Source: Hirsutella rhossiliensis (Eukaryota > Ascomycota > Sordariomycetes > Hypocreales > Ophiocordycipitaceae). From it: a DNA stretch of 64,000 nucleotides. The translations under genes and the position numbers were made by a program. Below the pieces are notes generated by a model. It did not search any database and was not told where the DNA came from. It was given only the letters and a program-made list of their open reading frames with translations. Where the stretch lies: contig NW_025408670.1 of assembly GCF_020360975.1 (NCBI RefSeq), positions 6,572,001 to 6,636,000 of the forward strand, written 5' to 3'. The stretch's first letter is position 1. Each line of letters begins with the position of its first letter. Positions 35,669 to 46,418 of this stretch are shown here, one piece after another.

Positions 35669-37880
35669 ATGCAGGCCGAAGACCTGGCGGACGTGCTGCG
35701 GGGCCTCGAAGAGGAGTTCGAGGCGGGCGAGAGGCTGGCCGAGGAGCGGGCGTGGTGCGCGCCGGTGCCGCGCGAAAGGGAGGTCAGGACGGTACGGAGG
35801 TTCTACCGGGCGTTCCACAACACCAGCGCGCTACCGACCGCAACATGCAGTCTCTGCTACCGCAAGCGGGCCCGGGAGGAGCTAAGGGAGATGGCGTGGG
35901 AGGCGAGTAAACCTACCGGGCTCGGCGCTCTCGGGGGCGGCGCTGCCGCGGCAGGAGGAGGTGCGGGCTATTAAGTCGCAGCAGAGGAGCGCCGCGCGGG
36001 AGCGGGAGCGGGCCATACAGGGCATCCAGGGCTCCCAAGGCGGCGGGGCGGCGGCAGGAGTCGGGGCGGACCGCGGCGCGGCCCTCCGCGGGGTCATGGG
36101 GGGATTCGGCGAGGATGACATGGACGTGACGGCGGCCGACGGCGACCCAGACGTAGGCACGGCGGCGGGGATGCGCGTGCGGCTCGGCCCGTCGAGCTCG
36201 TTCCTCGCCGCCGGCCGGAGCTGGCCAAGGAGCTGACGCTGAACGAGAAGCAGTCGATCGCCCTCCTCATCGTCTGCCGGCAGCTCGACCAGGTCCGGCA
36301 GGCCAATGAGGCAGGCGGCGACGGAGACGGGAAGGTCAGCTCTGCCTGTTCATCGGCGGCGAGGGCGGCACCGGCAAGTCGCGCGTCATCGAGGCGCTCG
36401 TCGAGCTGCTCGCCCGGAGGAGCTGTCGAGCCGGATGCTAGTCACAGCGACGTCGGGCACGGCGGCAGCGCGGATCAACGGCATCACCCTCCACTCGGCC
36501 TGCGGCCTCGCCGTCGGCCAGGGCGGCCAGGCGGGAGGGGCGACCAAGGGGGGTGGACGGCGTGCGGCTGCCGGGCGCGGGCGAGCGCTTCGTCGACGGC
36601 CGGTCGCGCATGGACTGGCGGGAGAAGGAGGTGCTGGTGGTCGACGAGGTCAGCATGCTCGGGGCGCGCACGCTATACGCCGCCAACGAGCAGCTCTGCC
36701 GGCTGCGGGGGGTCGGCGCGGGACTTCGGCGGCATCCCGGTGGTGATCTTCTGCGGCGACTTCCACCAGTTCCGGCCGGTGCAGGAGCGGTCGATCCTGC
36801 TGCCGAGCGCGGCGGTGTCGTGGGACGAGGACAGGGCCTTCACGGCCGAGCAGCGGCGGCAGCACGACAAGGCGCACGCGCTCTGGCGGCGGTTCACGAC
36901 GGTCACCATGCTCGACGAGCAGATGCGGGCCGCCGGCGACCCCGAGCTGCGGCGCCTGCTCGGGCGGATCCGGCGGGCGAGCAGGACCGGTCGGACCTCG
37001 AGCTGCTCAACTCGAGGTGCCACCGGCCCGGCAGGCGGATCCCGTGGGAGACAGGCGTGACGGTGGTCACGCCGCTCAACCGGAACCGCTGGAACCTCAA
37101 CCTCGAGGCGGCGCTCGCGTTCCGGGCGCGGCAGCGGACGGCGGCGCGCGTCTTCCTCTCCGAGCACAAGTGGAAGGACGGCACGCCGACGGAGGAGGAG
37201 GCGGTGCTGATGCTCGGCCAGGGCGACGACAGCGCGACGCCGGTGCCGGCCGTCTTCGTCTTCGTGCCGGGCATGCCGGTCGTCGTGAACCAGAACACGC
37301 ACCAGGGGCTGAAGGTGGTGAACGGCGCCGGGAACACGGCGGTGGCGGTGATACCCGACCGGGCCTTCCCCGGCCACCGCGTCTCGGCGGAGCTGACGGT
37401 GCACTTCGGGCCGCCGGCGGGCATCGTGCTGGCGTCGGAGACGACCAGGGACCTCCACTTCGTCGGGATGCCGTCCGGGACGATCCTGCTGACGCCCATC
37501 ACCGTCAAGATCACGGCGCAGCGGAAGCGGCCCTGGCAGCGCAACGACGTCGGCCGGCGCGGCCTGCCGTGCGCCGCGGCCTTCGCCTGCACCGACTACA
37601 AGGTGCAGGGCGGGACGATCGAGCGCGTCGCGCTCGAGCTGCGGGGGGCGAGGACGACGACGGTCGAGGGCAGGGCGGTGGCGTCGCCGTGCGACCCGTA
37701 CAGCCTCTACGTGCAGCTCTCGCGGTGCCCGACGCTCGACGGCATCATGCTCGTATCGGAGGTGCGGGAGCGGGACCTTATAGGAACCGGGTGCCCGGGG
37801 AAATGACAGCGGCGCAGGCCCGGCTAGAGGAGCTAAGCAAGCAGACAACACAGGAAGCAGGTAGCCTACTCCGCAGCTAA
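35669..37880 (+). pseudogene. Helitron-type helicase gene, internally deleted and frameshifted
   Basis: The N-terminal piece (35669-about 35925) reads ADVLRGLEEEFEAGERLAEE and LPTATCSLCYRKR, like the N-terminal region of fungal Helitron-associated proteins. The SF1B/Pif1 helicase follows: GGEGGTGKS (Walker A, about 36358), VVDEVSM (about 36637), GDFHQFRPV (about 36757), LDEQMRA, CTDYKVQGGT (about 37590) and YVQLSR (about 37710). The end, MTAAQARLEELS, is the usual tail. Eight frame changes are needed, near 35940, 36215, 36335, 36420, 36550, 36715, 36980 and 37785. The HUH/Rep nuclease domain that should precede the helicase is missing. Neighbouring host genes have intact frames, so sequencing error is a less likely cause than decay. 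Confidence 0.8.
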
Positions 37881-38388
37881 GGTAGGCGGGATTAGGACCA
37901 TCACGATATTTATTCAGGGGAGAGGAAGACATATCTTAGCAAACTCGCCACCAAAGCGTCTTACTTCATCATCACCGAGAAGAAGATGAGAAGAAGGATA
38001 GAAGTAGGGATAACAAGGGCAACAACAGCTAGACTAGAAAAGGCAAGCGTACACACATATACCACTGGGTAGAATAGGAAGGCATAGATCTAGACAAAGA
38101 CGGGCCAATATAGAAGGGGGGGGGCTTTAAAGAGCGCGAAAAGACCAAGCACAAGAGCCTCCAATCAGGAGTACGATTCAAAGGGCCCAAAACGCAGAGG
38201 GGGGGAGGCAGAAAAAGGAGGGGGAGGAAGGACGTAGGAAGGGGTAAGTTATGGCCATATGGCCAATCGGGGGCGAGAACGCCGACGAATGAAAAGAGCT
38301 CAAAAGCGCCGACCAATCAGGGGGCCGGAATGGCGGGGGGAAATTGATGGCGAATTTTTTTTTCCCCGGGGAGGAACCCTTAAGTCCT

Positions 38389-38403
38389 TTCGTTCCGAAA
38401 GGC
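38389..38403 (-). repeat. Helitron-like element terminal repeat, right (15 bp)
   Basis: TTCGTTCCGAAAGGC, inverse complement of 33897-33911. Part of a local palindrome with stem CCTTTCG/CGAAAGG and a 3-nt loop. Confidence 0.75.
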
Positions 38404-38404
38404 A

Positions 38405-41400
38405 TACGCTCTTTATATTATAGTTACGCGGCTAATATATAAGCGATACCGTAATAGTTACTTAGCGGTAACCGCTAATATAATAACTATTAATATTATA
38501 GAGTATAGACTAATATATACTTATATAGGTATATATATACGATATATAACTAAAACTACCTCTTTTTTTAACTAAATATATATAGTATAGCGAAAGTAAT
38601 ATATATTAAAGATATAGCTAAGACGTCTATATAAGAGGGGAGATAATTATAAGAGCGCTACTAAGAGGTATAAGCTAATAAAGTACTTAGGTATATAGTA
38701 CTAATATATTAATAGGGTATTAATAAGGAATTATACCTACCCCGCTTATATATTATAAACTACTCGCTACTTTAACTAAAGAAGAGATATTCCTCTTCTT
38801 ATAAGCTTTAGTCTTACGATAAGAAGAATATAATATATATAGCGTAGTACCTTTAGCTATCTCTACTACCTAATTAATCGTACCGTAATATATATTCCCT
38901 TATACTATTATACTTTATAGGTATTAAAGAGTAATAGACTACTATTACTATAGTCTTAATATTTATAGATAGTCTTATTAAATTTCTTAACGGCTTCTTA
39001 ATAGTACTTAGGTAGATAAACGTTGCCTTTAAAGAGCTAGACTTAGTCTTTAATATTAGCGTTAATAAATCCGTTTATATTATTAAAGTTTAAGTCCTTT
39101 ATATCTATTACTTTTATATATATATCTAAGTAAAGTAGCTTAACTTTATTAAAGAGACTACTATTATCGAATTCGTTCTTAGGGGAGTAAGATATATTTA
39201 AGTTATAAGTAATAGCGGAATAGTATACTTAGCGTATTATAGTTAATAATAAATCGTAAGTTAGTAGGGATACTTACTATAAGCTAGTAAGAGGTTAGAC
39301 GTTTCTATAATAAGTTATAGTTATAAAAGAAGTAAGATATTAATAAAAAGTTAAGGCGGAGTAAGCGCTTTTTATATATAACTTATATAACGCCGTCGAT
39401 CTTATTATAAGATAGAAATTATATAATATATTTCCCTTATATAGATTATCTAGCTAAGAGAAGGAGAGATTCTCTTCTTTTCTCCCTCTTTATTTAACTA
39501 TAGTTACTTTTTAGCTACGTTTTCCTTATATCTTATACTATCTCCCTCTATATCTTTCTTTCTTCTACCTTAAGCCCCCTACCTAGGCCGACCTATTCTG
39601 CCCTACCTAGCTATTATATAATAGATCTAGGCGGTTTATAGCTCCTTTATTATAAGGCTAGAAAGAGGTACTAGAAAAGTATATAGCTTAAGCGGGCCGC
39701 GGAGGCGTCCTAAGGTCCCTCTATAAGCTAGATTAATTAAGTAGGGAGGAATATAAGCTATATAGTAAGTATATTTAAGATACTTAAAGGGAAGCGCCTA
39801 GTAATACGTTTATTTATCTATACGCTAGATTTCTAGTAAATTAGCTACTACCTTTAGTAGCTAAAACCGCCTAAATAAGTAGTAAATCTACTATCTTATT
39901 ATCTAAGGTAGTAAATAAATTATAAAAATATATTCTAAATTAAGTAATAAAGACGCTAAGATTTTAAGTACTTTTCTTAGTAAAAAATAAAGTAATATTA
40001 TATATAATAAAAAAATAAAAATAAAAGAGAAAAGGAAAGAAAAAAAAGGAAAAAAAAACTTTACTTTACTATATAAATAAAATAGTACTATATATTTATA
40101 TAAAAGTATAATATATAGTCTTCTTATAATAAAGTTATTATTAATATAAGCTATTTTCTTATTTTATTTACTAGAACTTATTAGCTAGTAAGTTATATAC
40201 CTTAAGTATTACTTACTTATTTAATTTATACTTATATATATAAATTCCTTTTCTTTTTTATTATTATTATTAATAGTAGTAATAATAATAATAGTAATAA
40301 TAATAGTATTAATAGTATTATTATTATAAGTATATATATCTCTCTTTCCTTAGCTCTTTATATATAGTAAGTTACTAATATATTTATATAGAAACGCTAA
40401 TAACTAGCTTATTTACTAAAGCGCGCTTTCTTAAGTAAGTAAAACCTCTTAAATACTTACCTTTTTCTTAAGGTATATAAGTAAAAGCGGAATTTTAGGA
40501 AATTAAGGAATTACGTAAGACTATATAATAGAGGGGAAGAAGGAGTATAAGGTAGGATTTTTAACGGAATTTATTAGTAGTATATTAGTATATAGAAATG
40601 GTATTAAAGTTAATAATTCTATCTCTATCTACTAGCGGATATACTACCTTATATAAATAATTATAGCTAAATAGAAGAACTTTTCGGGACCGGATTTAGG
40701 CTGCCGTATAGCCCTAAGACTAAGAAATTTAGTAATACCTTAAGTATAGCTAAAAGTATCTTAGTTTTACTAATATTTATATTTAAAGGAGGTTAGTCGT
40801 ACTAGTATTCTTAAGAGGTCTTAGCTAGTATTCTAAGCTAGCTCTATTCCTTTAATTCCCTATTATACGATAACCGGCAACCTATTTAATATATAATAAT
40901 ATATAAAATAATAAGCGATTCTTACTCTATAAGATAGGATTTTATCTATAATTAATATACTACTTATTAGCTTATATAATTAGGAGAGTATATTATAGCT
41001 ACTTTATTTATAGTAAGAACACCGTTCCTTATACTTTTTATATAAGATACTAACTTTTTTAAGGCACTTAACTAAGATCTTATACGCGAGCTCCTATAAA
41101 GACCGCGCCTTCTTAAAGTAAATATAAGTAAGTAGTAACTCTAGCTATATATAAAAAATATAATATAGTATACTATCTTTAACCTACCTAGCTATTATAT
41201 TATTTTTCTTTATAAGCGCGTATAACTAAAATAGGTTATAAGTATAAAGGACTTATATATAAACGCCTTTTTTATTTAAAGTTAAGGTATTTTCTATCCT
41301 TATTTATATAAATCTTACTAAAATAAAATAATTATAAATAAGGACGTATATATAAGTCCCTTTCCTTACTATATTCGCCTCCTAGGCTACTTTAGTAGCT

Positions 41401-41860
41401 ACTATAGTAATTATAAGTAGCTAGATCGCGCTACTTACTATTTTAAAAGAGATCCTTAGTTTCTACCTAGCGTACGGGGCGCCCTTATATTTAGTTCTCG
41501 AGAGCAGCCGATCTTAGTCGACGAGGCTCTAGGGTCCTCGTCTAGCTAAGCGATTTTACTACTTAAGGATAAAACCGTAGATAACCTAGTTATCCTCTAG
41601 AAAGGTATATATAAGTATTTCTTTATCTATAATAATAGGTAGTAGGTACCTATAAAGCCTTAGCTAAGTAGCCTTATATAGAGGTATTAGTTAGGAAGTC
41701 CTAGCTAATCTAGAACGATAACTAGTACCTTCTTATAGAGTTCTAGGTTAGTAACCTTAGCTCGTATAAGCCTTAGGGTAAAGTAAAGACTAGTTAATTA
41801 TATATATATAAATAGCTTTATTTTTTTTATATATATACGAGAATCTTACTAGGAACGATA
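38405..41860. other. AT-rich outer-element sequence, right part
   Basis: 3.46 kb of strongly AT-rich RIP-like sequence with no ORF of note on either strand. I translated parts of both strands around 40600-41250. The minus strand gives a somewhat sustained Lys/Tyr/Leu-rich reading near 40800-41100 with a possible CxxC, but no transposase or recombinase motif I can name. Short trinucleotide runs of TTA/ATA type occur near 40258-40325. This is where a host-element transposase gene would be expected. Confidence 0.4.
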
Positions 41861-41938
41861 TATAAATAAAGTAGTATAGTAATTTAGTAGGATTAGGTTT
41901 TAGTGTACTTTACGGACCTTAGCTAATATACCACCGTA
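41861..41938 (-). repeat. Right terminal inverted repeat (78 bp)
   Basis: Inverse of 7586-7663, ending CCACCGTA just before the target duplication. Confidence 0.8.
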
Positions 41939-41944
41939 GCCCTA
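41939..41944. repeat. Target site duplication, right copy (GCCCTA)
   Basis: Matches 7580-7585. Confidence 0.7.
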
Positions 41945-42588
41945 TATTAATCTTGTTATTTTTCATCTCTTGCTCCCCGAAGCACACTCACCGCTGTTCT
42001 AGACGGAGGAAAAGTGAGGGCCGTCACTTTGAACCCCAAGATTATTCTGGCACGCTTAGATGTCGCCGGAGATCCATAAGACCAAAGTAAGACGAGGTGA
42101 TCGGCACAGAAAATCACGTTTCTGGCCAACCGAGGCTGCCAAAAGAAAATGTGAAAGGGACAGAACAAGTAAACCGACGAGGGCGACCGTGATGTGGCCG
42201 GCTTACAAGCTTGAAACCATCCATCACTAAATAAGCCGTTGAGTCTTGCGGTGGCTGCCCCGACTACAAAGCCGCAATGCACTTGGCATGCGCCCGTCCC
42301 CGCGAATCCGTCAGAGCCGTGTATTGCAGAGCGCGGCTCGTAATTATACCATTGGTCCGATGAAGACGAACAACGGGGGCTCGTCTTACCCGAGGGCGGG
42401 CCGGCTGATGAGATTGCGACGGCGCAAGCAAAGGGTTCAGACCTGGCCGGCCCGCTTCAGTGCTTACTGCTTCCCGTGCATGATAAGCCGGGCGCTGTTG
42501 ACCTGGTCGGAAATGACCCCGTTCAGATGCCTCGACGCTCACACAGCAATGCCGACTGCATGATCCAAGGTCTGTCCCGTTCGAAAGC
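41945..42588. promoter_or_regulatory. Promoter region of the GMC oxidoreductase gene
   Basis: 644 bp of normal-composition DNA between the transposon and the GMC start codon. A CCAAT-type pentamer on the minus strand lies near 42350. Frames are short and overlapping. No RIP is visible, even close to the transposon edge. Confidence 0.45.
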
Positions 42589-44522
42589 ATGAAGACGCCG
42601 CTCTTCGGTGCGGCAGCGGCATTGGCCATACTCTTCACCCGTGTTCTCTGCCTCGTCGAGTCGTTTGACTATGTCATCGTCGGCGCCGGAACGTGCGGCC
42701 TCTTGGTGGCCAACAGGCTCTCGCAGGACCCGGACACGACCGTCGCCCTCATTGACCCCGGTGCGGACGAGCGAAACAACTCGCTGGTCAGCGACCCAAC
42801 CCTATTTACTCGCGTCTTCCTGTCCCAGAACCTCGACTGGGCGTATCCCAGCGTTCCTCAGGCTGGTGCCGCGGGGCGCGTCCTCACGTCCCATGCCGGC
42901 AAGGGCATAGGAGGCTCGAGTCTCATCAATGGTGTGTGAGCCCCTTGCCGTCGTCGACGATATCGTTGCAAGTCACGGGCAGCCCTATACACACCTGGGG
43001 CTTAAGCTGACATCCCTGGCCTACTTCTCCCGGGCCCTTCGAATAAACAGGCATGGTGTATATCCGCGGCGACAAGGCCCAGTTTGACGCCTGGGAGGAG
43101 CTGGGCAACCGCGGCTGGAACTGGAACCTGTTTCTGCGCTACTACAAGAAGCTCGAGAGGCTGTTTCCGCCGGAGCCTTGGCAAGTCGACGTCGGGGCGT
43201 CGGTAAGGCCCGAGAACCACGGCTACGAAGGGGACCTCCACGTCGGGTTCGTGCCGGCCCTGCAAAACGGCTCTTTCTACCACCGCGTGAGGGCGTCGTG
43301 GGGGGCGCTTGGCCAGGGCGTCAACAGAGATGTAAACAGCGGCGTGACGAGGGGCTTCGACGTCTATCCGCAGACGCTGGACCCCGGGCAGAACCGGCGA
43401 TGGGACGCGGCCACGGCCTATTTCTGGCCCGTCGCTGGACGTCCTAACCTGCATCTGCTCAACGGCACGGCTACGAGAGTCTTGTGGAAGGCCGGGGGAG
43501 TCGGCGCCGAGGCCGAGGGCGTCGAGTACGTGACGCCCGGCAAGGAGCGCCGAATGGTCTGCGCCAAGCGCGAGGTCATTCTCTCGGCCGGCGCACTCCG
43601 CACGCCTCTCATTCTCGAGCGCTCTGGCGTCGGAAATCCGCGGCTGTTGCGGGGCCGGGGTATCGAGCCGGTCGTCGACTCGCCCGGCGTGGGCGAAAAC
43701 TTGATTGAACAACCCAACCTGTCGCTCATCTACGCAAGCAAGCAGAAGCTCGATGGCGCCAGTCCCTACGCCGCCTTTGTCTCGGCCCGCGACCTCTTTG
43801 GCAGCAGCGTCGGCGAGGTGGCGGCCCGCTCGCGGCGCAGTCTCGGCCAGTGGGCCCGGCAGGTGGCCCGGAGGAACGGCGGCGGGCCCGGCGCGGCGGC
43901 GGCGCTGGAGCGAATCTTCCGGATCCAGCACGGCCTCATGTTCGACAAGGAGACGACGATAGCCGAGTACATGACGACGGCCTTTGGAGACAGGCTCGTG
44001 GCCTCCTTCTGGGCGCTGCAGCCCTTTAGCCGGGGCAGCGTCCACATCCGGCCCTCCGGCGCCGGCGGCGACAACGGCACAGCCGCCGTTCCGGACGCGC
44101 CGGCCATCGACACGCAGCTCCTGACCGTCGACCTGGACACCACGGTGCAAGTCGCAGCCGGCCGCGTGGCCGCGCAGTTCTGGAGCACGGCGCCCGTCAG
44201 CGACCTCGTGGCCGACGCCCTGGCACCCAACGCCAGCGACCAGCTGCCGCTGCCGCCAGGGGGGGAGGCAACAGACGCGCAGTGGCGGCGCTGGGCGCGC
44301 GGCGCCGTCGTGACCAACTCGCACCCGCTCGGCACGGCGGCCATGATGGCGCGGGAGCTGGGCGGCGTCGTGGACCCGAGCCTGGCCGTCTACGGCACGG
44401 CGCGGCTGAGGGTCGTCGATGCGTCGGTGCTGCCGATGCAGCCCAGCGGACACTTGACGGCGACGCTGTATGCCGTGGCGGAGAGGGCGGCGGAGATGAT
44501 CCAGGCCGAGGGACGGTGGTGA
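42589..44522 (+). CDS. Secreted GMC oxidoreductase (glucose/alcohol oxidase-like)
   Basis: FAD-dependent oxidase or dehydrogenase acting on an alcohol or sugar. Two exons (42589-42931 and 43051-44522) give 604 aa; the 119-nt intron splits a Gly codon in phase 1. Residues 1-24 form a signal peptide (LFGAAAALAILFTRVLCLVE). The FAD-binding Rossmann motif VGAGTCGLLVANRLS follows immediately. GKGIGGSSLINGMVYIRG is the family's GGSSxxN region, and ILSAGALRTPLIL is GMC signature 2. Near the C-terminus SHPLGTAAMM and VVDASVLPMQPSGHLTATLYA carry the catalytic His and the second His/Asn position. Several N-x-S/T sites fit secretion. The substrate cannot be read from sequence. It lies upstream of a P450 and an MFS gene; the transposon ends 650 bp before its start. 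Confidence 0.9.
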
Positions 44523-46418
44523 TGTTGCTGGGCGCTCTGTTCGTTTCCGCTTCCCGCCCCTTTTCGTCTTCCCCCTCTCTTTCTTTGTCGCGCCTGTCGT
44601 CTTGTTTCTTCATGTGCCAATACAAGTGTACAGAAACCCCCCTCCCCGACGAGTATTATATGGCCATTTCATGTACTCGATCCACGCTCCGAGTCATACT
44701 TAGACAGAGCCTATGCCTGCCAGCTTCCAGTCCACTACCATTGTGTCTGTTTCCACTGCTTCCCCAAAGAATCTCCATTGCCGCCACACCCCCTCGTTGG
44801 CAGTGACAGCTGTGGCAAATCCAAGGGGGGGTGATCAACGCACGCGACAAGCGGTCTCGCAGTTCCAACCCAAGAGACGACGACGCGGGGCGGAGCGGAC
44901 CAGAAACACGCAGTCGACCCGTCGTATTCGAGAACGCAGCTCGACAGGAGTCGGAAAGTCTGCTCGCGCGTATGCCGGCCGAGCAAGGTCCAAGTGTGGT
45001 GTGAAGGGTGGCCTGGATCGGAGCTCCATCCGTCAAACGAACGTGGACAGGACCAGATCTGTCCTGCCACCACACACGACCCCGCACGGGACTTGAAGAT
45101 GCGCATGATGGTGCAGGAATGCATGCCGTTCGCTCGTTGCGGTATAGACGGGGCTTGTCGGGGATGGGATGATGCTCCGGAGTCTCGGCATAGGTCCCGT
45201 CGGATTGGACGACAGCGGCCTCGGTGCTCCCCCATGCCATGTGTGTGATCAAGGAAAGCTGTTTCAGCCAGAGCAAACGCCATGCCGGACCTGTTTTCCA
45301 GCGTGTTTTGTTTCAACCCGGGCTCTCCCAGACACGAGCTCTCTCTCCCGTAATGCAGGTTTCCCACTATTAGACGTACCGCAGCACTCTTCCCCTTCTC
45401 ACCATCACAAACACAGAGAAGGCGAGGGAGGGGGACAAGAGCGACAAAGTGCCAAATACTCGGTACATACTGCACAAACGGTATGCAATGCAGACGGCGC
45501 CCTGTTTCGTCAGCTCCGATACCCCGGCTAGGTTACACGGCCAGCAGGGCGCTAGCTGATGGTAGGTTCGGAAGCGGACCACGCCGAGCGCATAATTGTG
45601 AAAGCTTGGAGAGGAGGAGGGAGAGTGAGTGAGTGAGCGAGCGAGCTGGTTCACCATCTACTCGCGTCGCTGAAGCTGCGCCGAACAACATCCGCATCAC
45701 CACCCAACGGGACTGGGATGGCCGGCTGGCTGACGGTGATGCGCCACCGGCGGCCGCATGACTCGTGAGCCTGTCGTTGTCAACGCTGGTGACGTGGCTT
45801 AGACCCTTGTGTTTTACAAGTCCGTCTCTCGAGTTCGGATCATCAATCGGGGTCTCTCGTACTCGGGTTCCGCATCCCAAGACGTGCCGAGCAAGCCAAG
45901 CCCCCCCCTTGATGCTGGGAGACGACGCTGTGTAAGCGCCGTCAGACAAAAAAGCACACATACTCACGCTTGGACACGCACTAAATACTTGGTTAATAGC
46001 ACTTATACACGCTCGCACACGGCCACGCCTCGGGCTTGGTCACCGTCTCTGGGGTCCCTCCGCCACAGGCCGATCCCTGCTCCTCACCCCATCCCCGCGG
46101 CCCGGAGACGTCAGACCCGGCCGGCGGGGCTTTTTGTGCAGATGGCGGCGGGCAGAAGCTGTCCCGTCAACCGCATCACGATGGAGCGGGTTTCTGGATA
46201 TGCATTCTTGGCCAGGCACGAAACCAGCCCGACTTGATGGCCGCTGGGGGCCATGATATAACTACGCGCTCCGTCCTACCCCTCCTCGTCGTCTTCTTGT
46301 CTTTGGCACTCTCCCTTTCCCGGTCGATGGCCCCTCGTCTCGTCTCCTTTGCCGTCTCGTCTGAGAAGTCAACCAAGTCGACACCCCCCCCCCCTATCCC
46401 AACGTTCCTCGCCTAACC
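44523..46418. other. Intergenic, GMC oxidoreductase 3' flank and P450 promoter
   Basis: 1.9 kb without a convincing gene. There is a (GAGT/GAGC)n microsatellite at 45621-45647 and a poly-C run at 46384-46394. A pyrimidine-rich leader of about 130 nt directly precedes the P450 ATG. Open frames up to about 200 codons occur but overlap on opposite strands and show no domain. Confidence 0.45.

Larger units (their letters stand above)
33862..38404 (+). mobile_element. Helitron-like element, GC-rich and not RIPed
   Basis: 4.5-kb island where TG and CA are normally abundant, embedded in RIPed DNA; composition changes within a few bases at both edges. A 15-bp sequence, GCCTTTCGGAACGAA, occurs near the left end and as its inverse near the right end. 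The element encodes a Pif1-type helicase related to Helitron RepHel proteins. As I recall, fungal Helitrons mostly belong to the Helitron2/Helentron type with asymmetric terminal inverted repeats, which fits. Exact ends are uncertain by some bases; no CTRR terminus is visible. Confidence 0.75.
7586..41938. mobile_element. 34.35-kb composite DNA-transposon-like element with 78-bp TIRs and nested insertions
   Basis: The two ends are inverted copies of each other: the left end reads TACGGTGGCATATTAGC and the right end, reverse-complemented, TACGGTGGTATATTAGC. The match continues for 78 bp with about four mismatches. Identical GCCCTA hexamers flank both ends. Between them lie at least five other elements: copia, two chromovirus copies, a LINE and a Helitron-like element. 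Outer sequence not assigned to a nested element occupies 7664-8035, 14745-15000 and 38405-41860. That sequence is AT-rich and has no recognisable transposase. TIR length and a 6-bp duplication suggest a cut-and-paste transposon, but the superfamily is undetermined. A Starship is an alternative; I see no tyrosine-recombinase captain gene. Confidence 0.7.

Noticed and set aside
36673..37932. Long minus-strand ORF opposite the Helitron helicase
   Set aside because: Arg/His/Pro-rich antisense shadow; the helicase motifs are on the plus strand.
7586..41938. Starship (giant cargo element with a DUF3435 captain)
   Set aside because: Size and host fit, but no captain-like gene is readable near either end. 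The long TIRs are not typical, and the contents are ordinary retrotransposons rather than host cargo.
43002..44453. Long minus-strand ORF opposite the GMC oxidoreductase
   Set aside because: Antisense shadow of a high-GC gene; the plus strand carries all family motifs.
44656..45531. Overlapping ORFs in the 44.5-46.4 kb intergenic region
   Set aside because: Occur on both strands with no domain, signal peptide or convincing splice sites.
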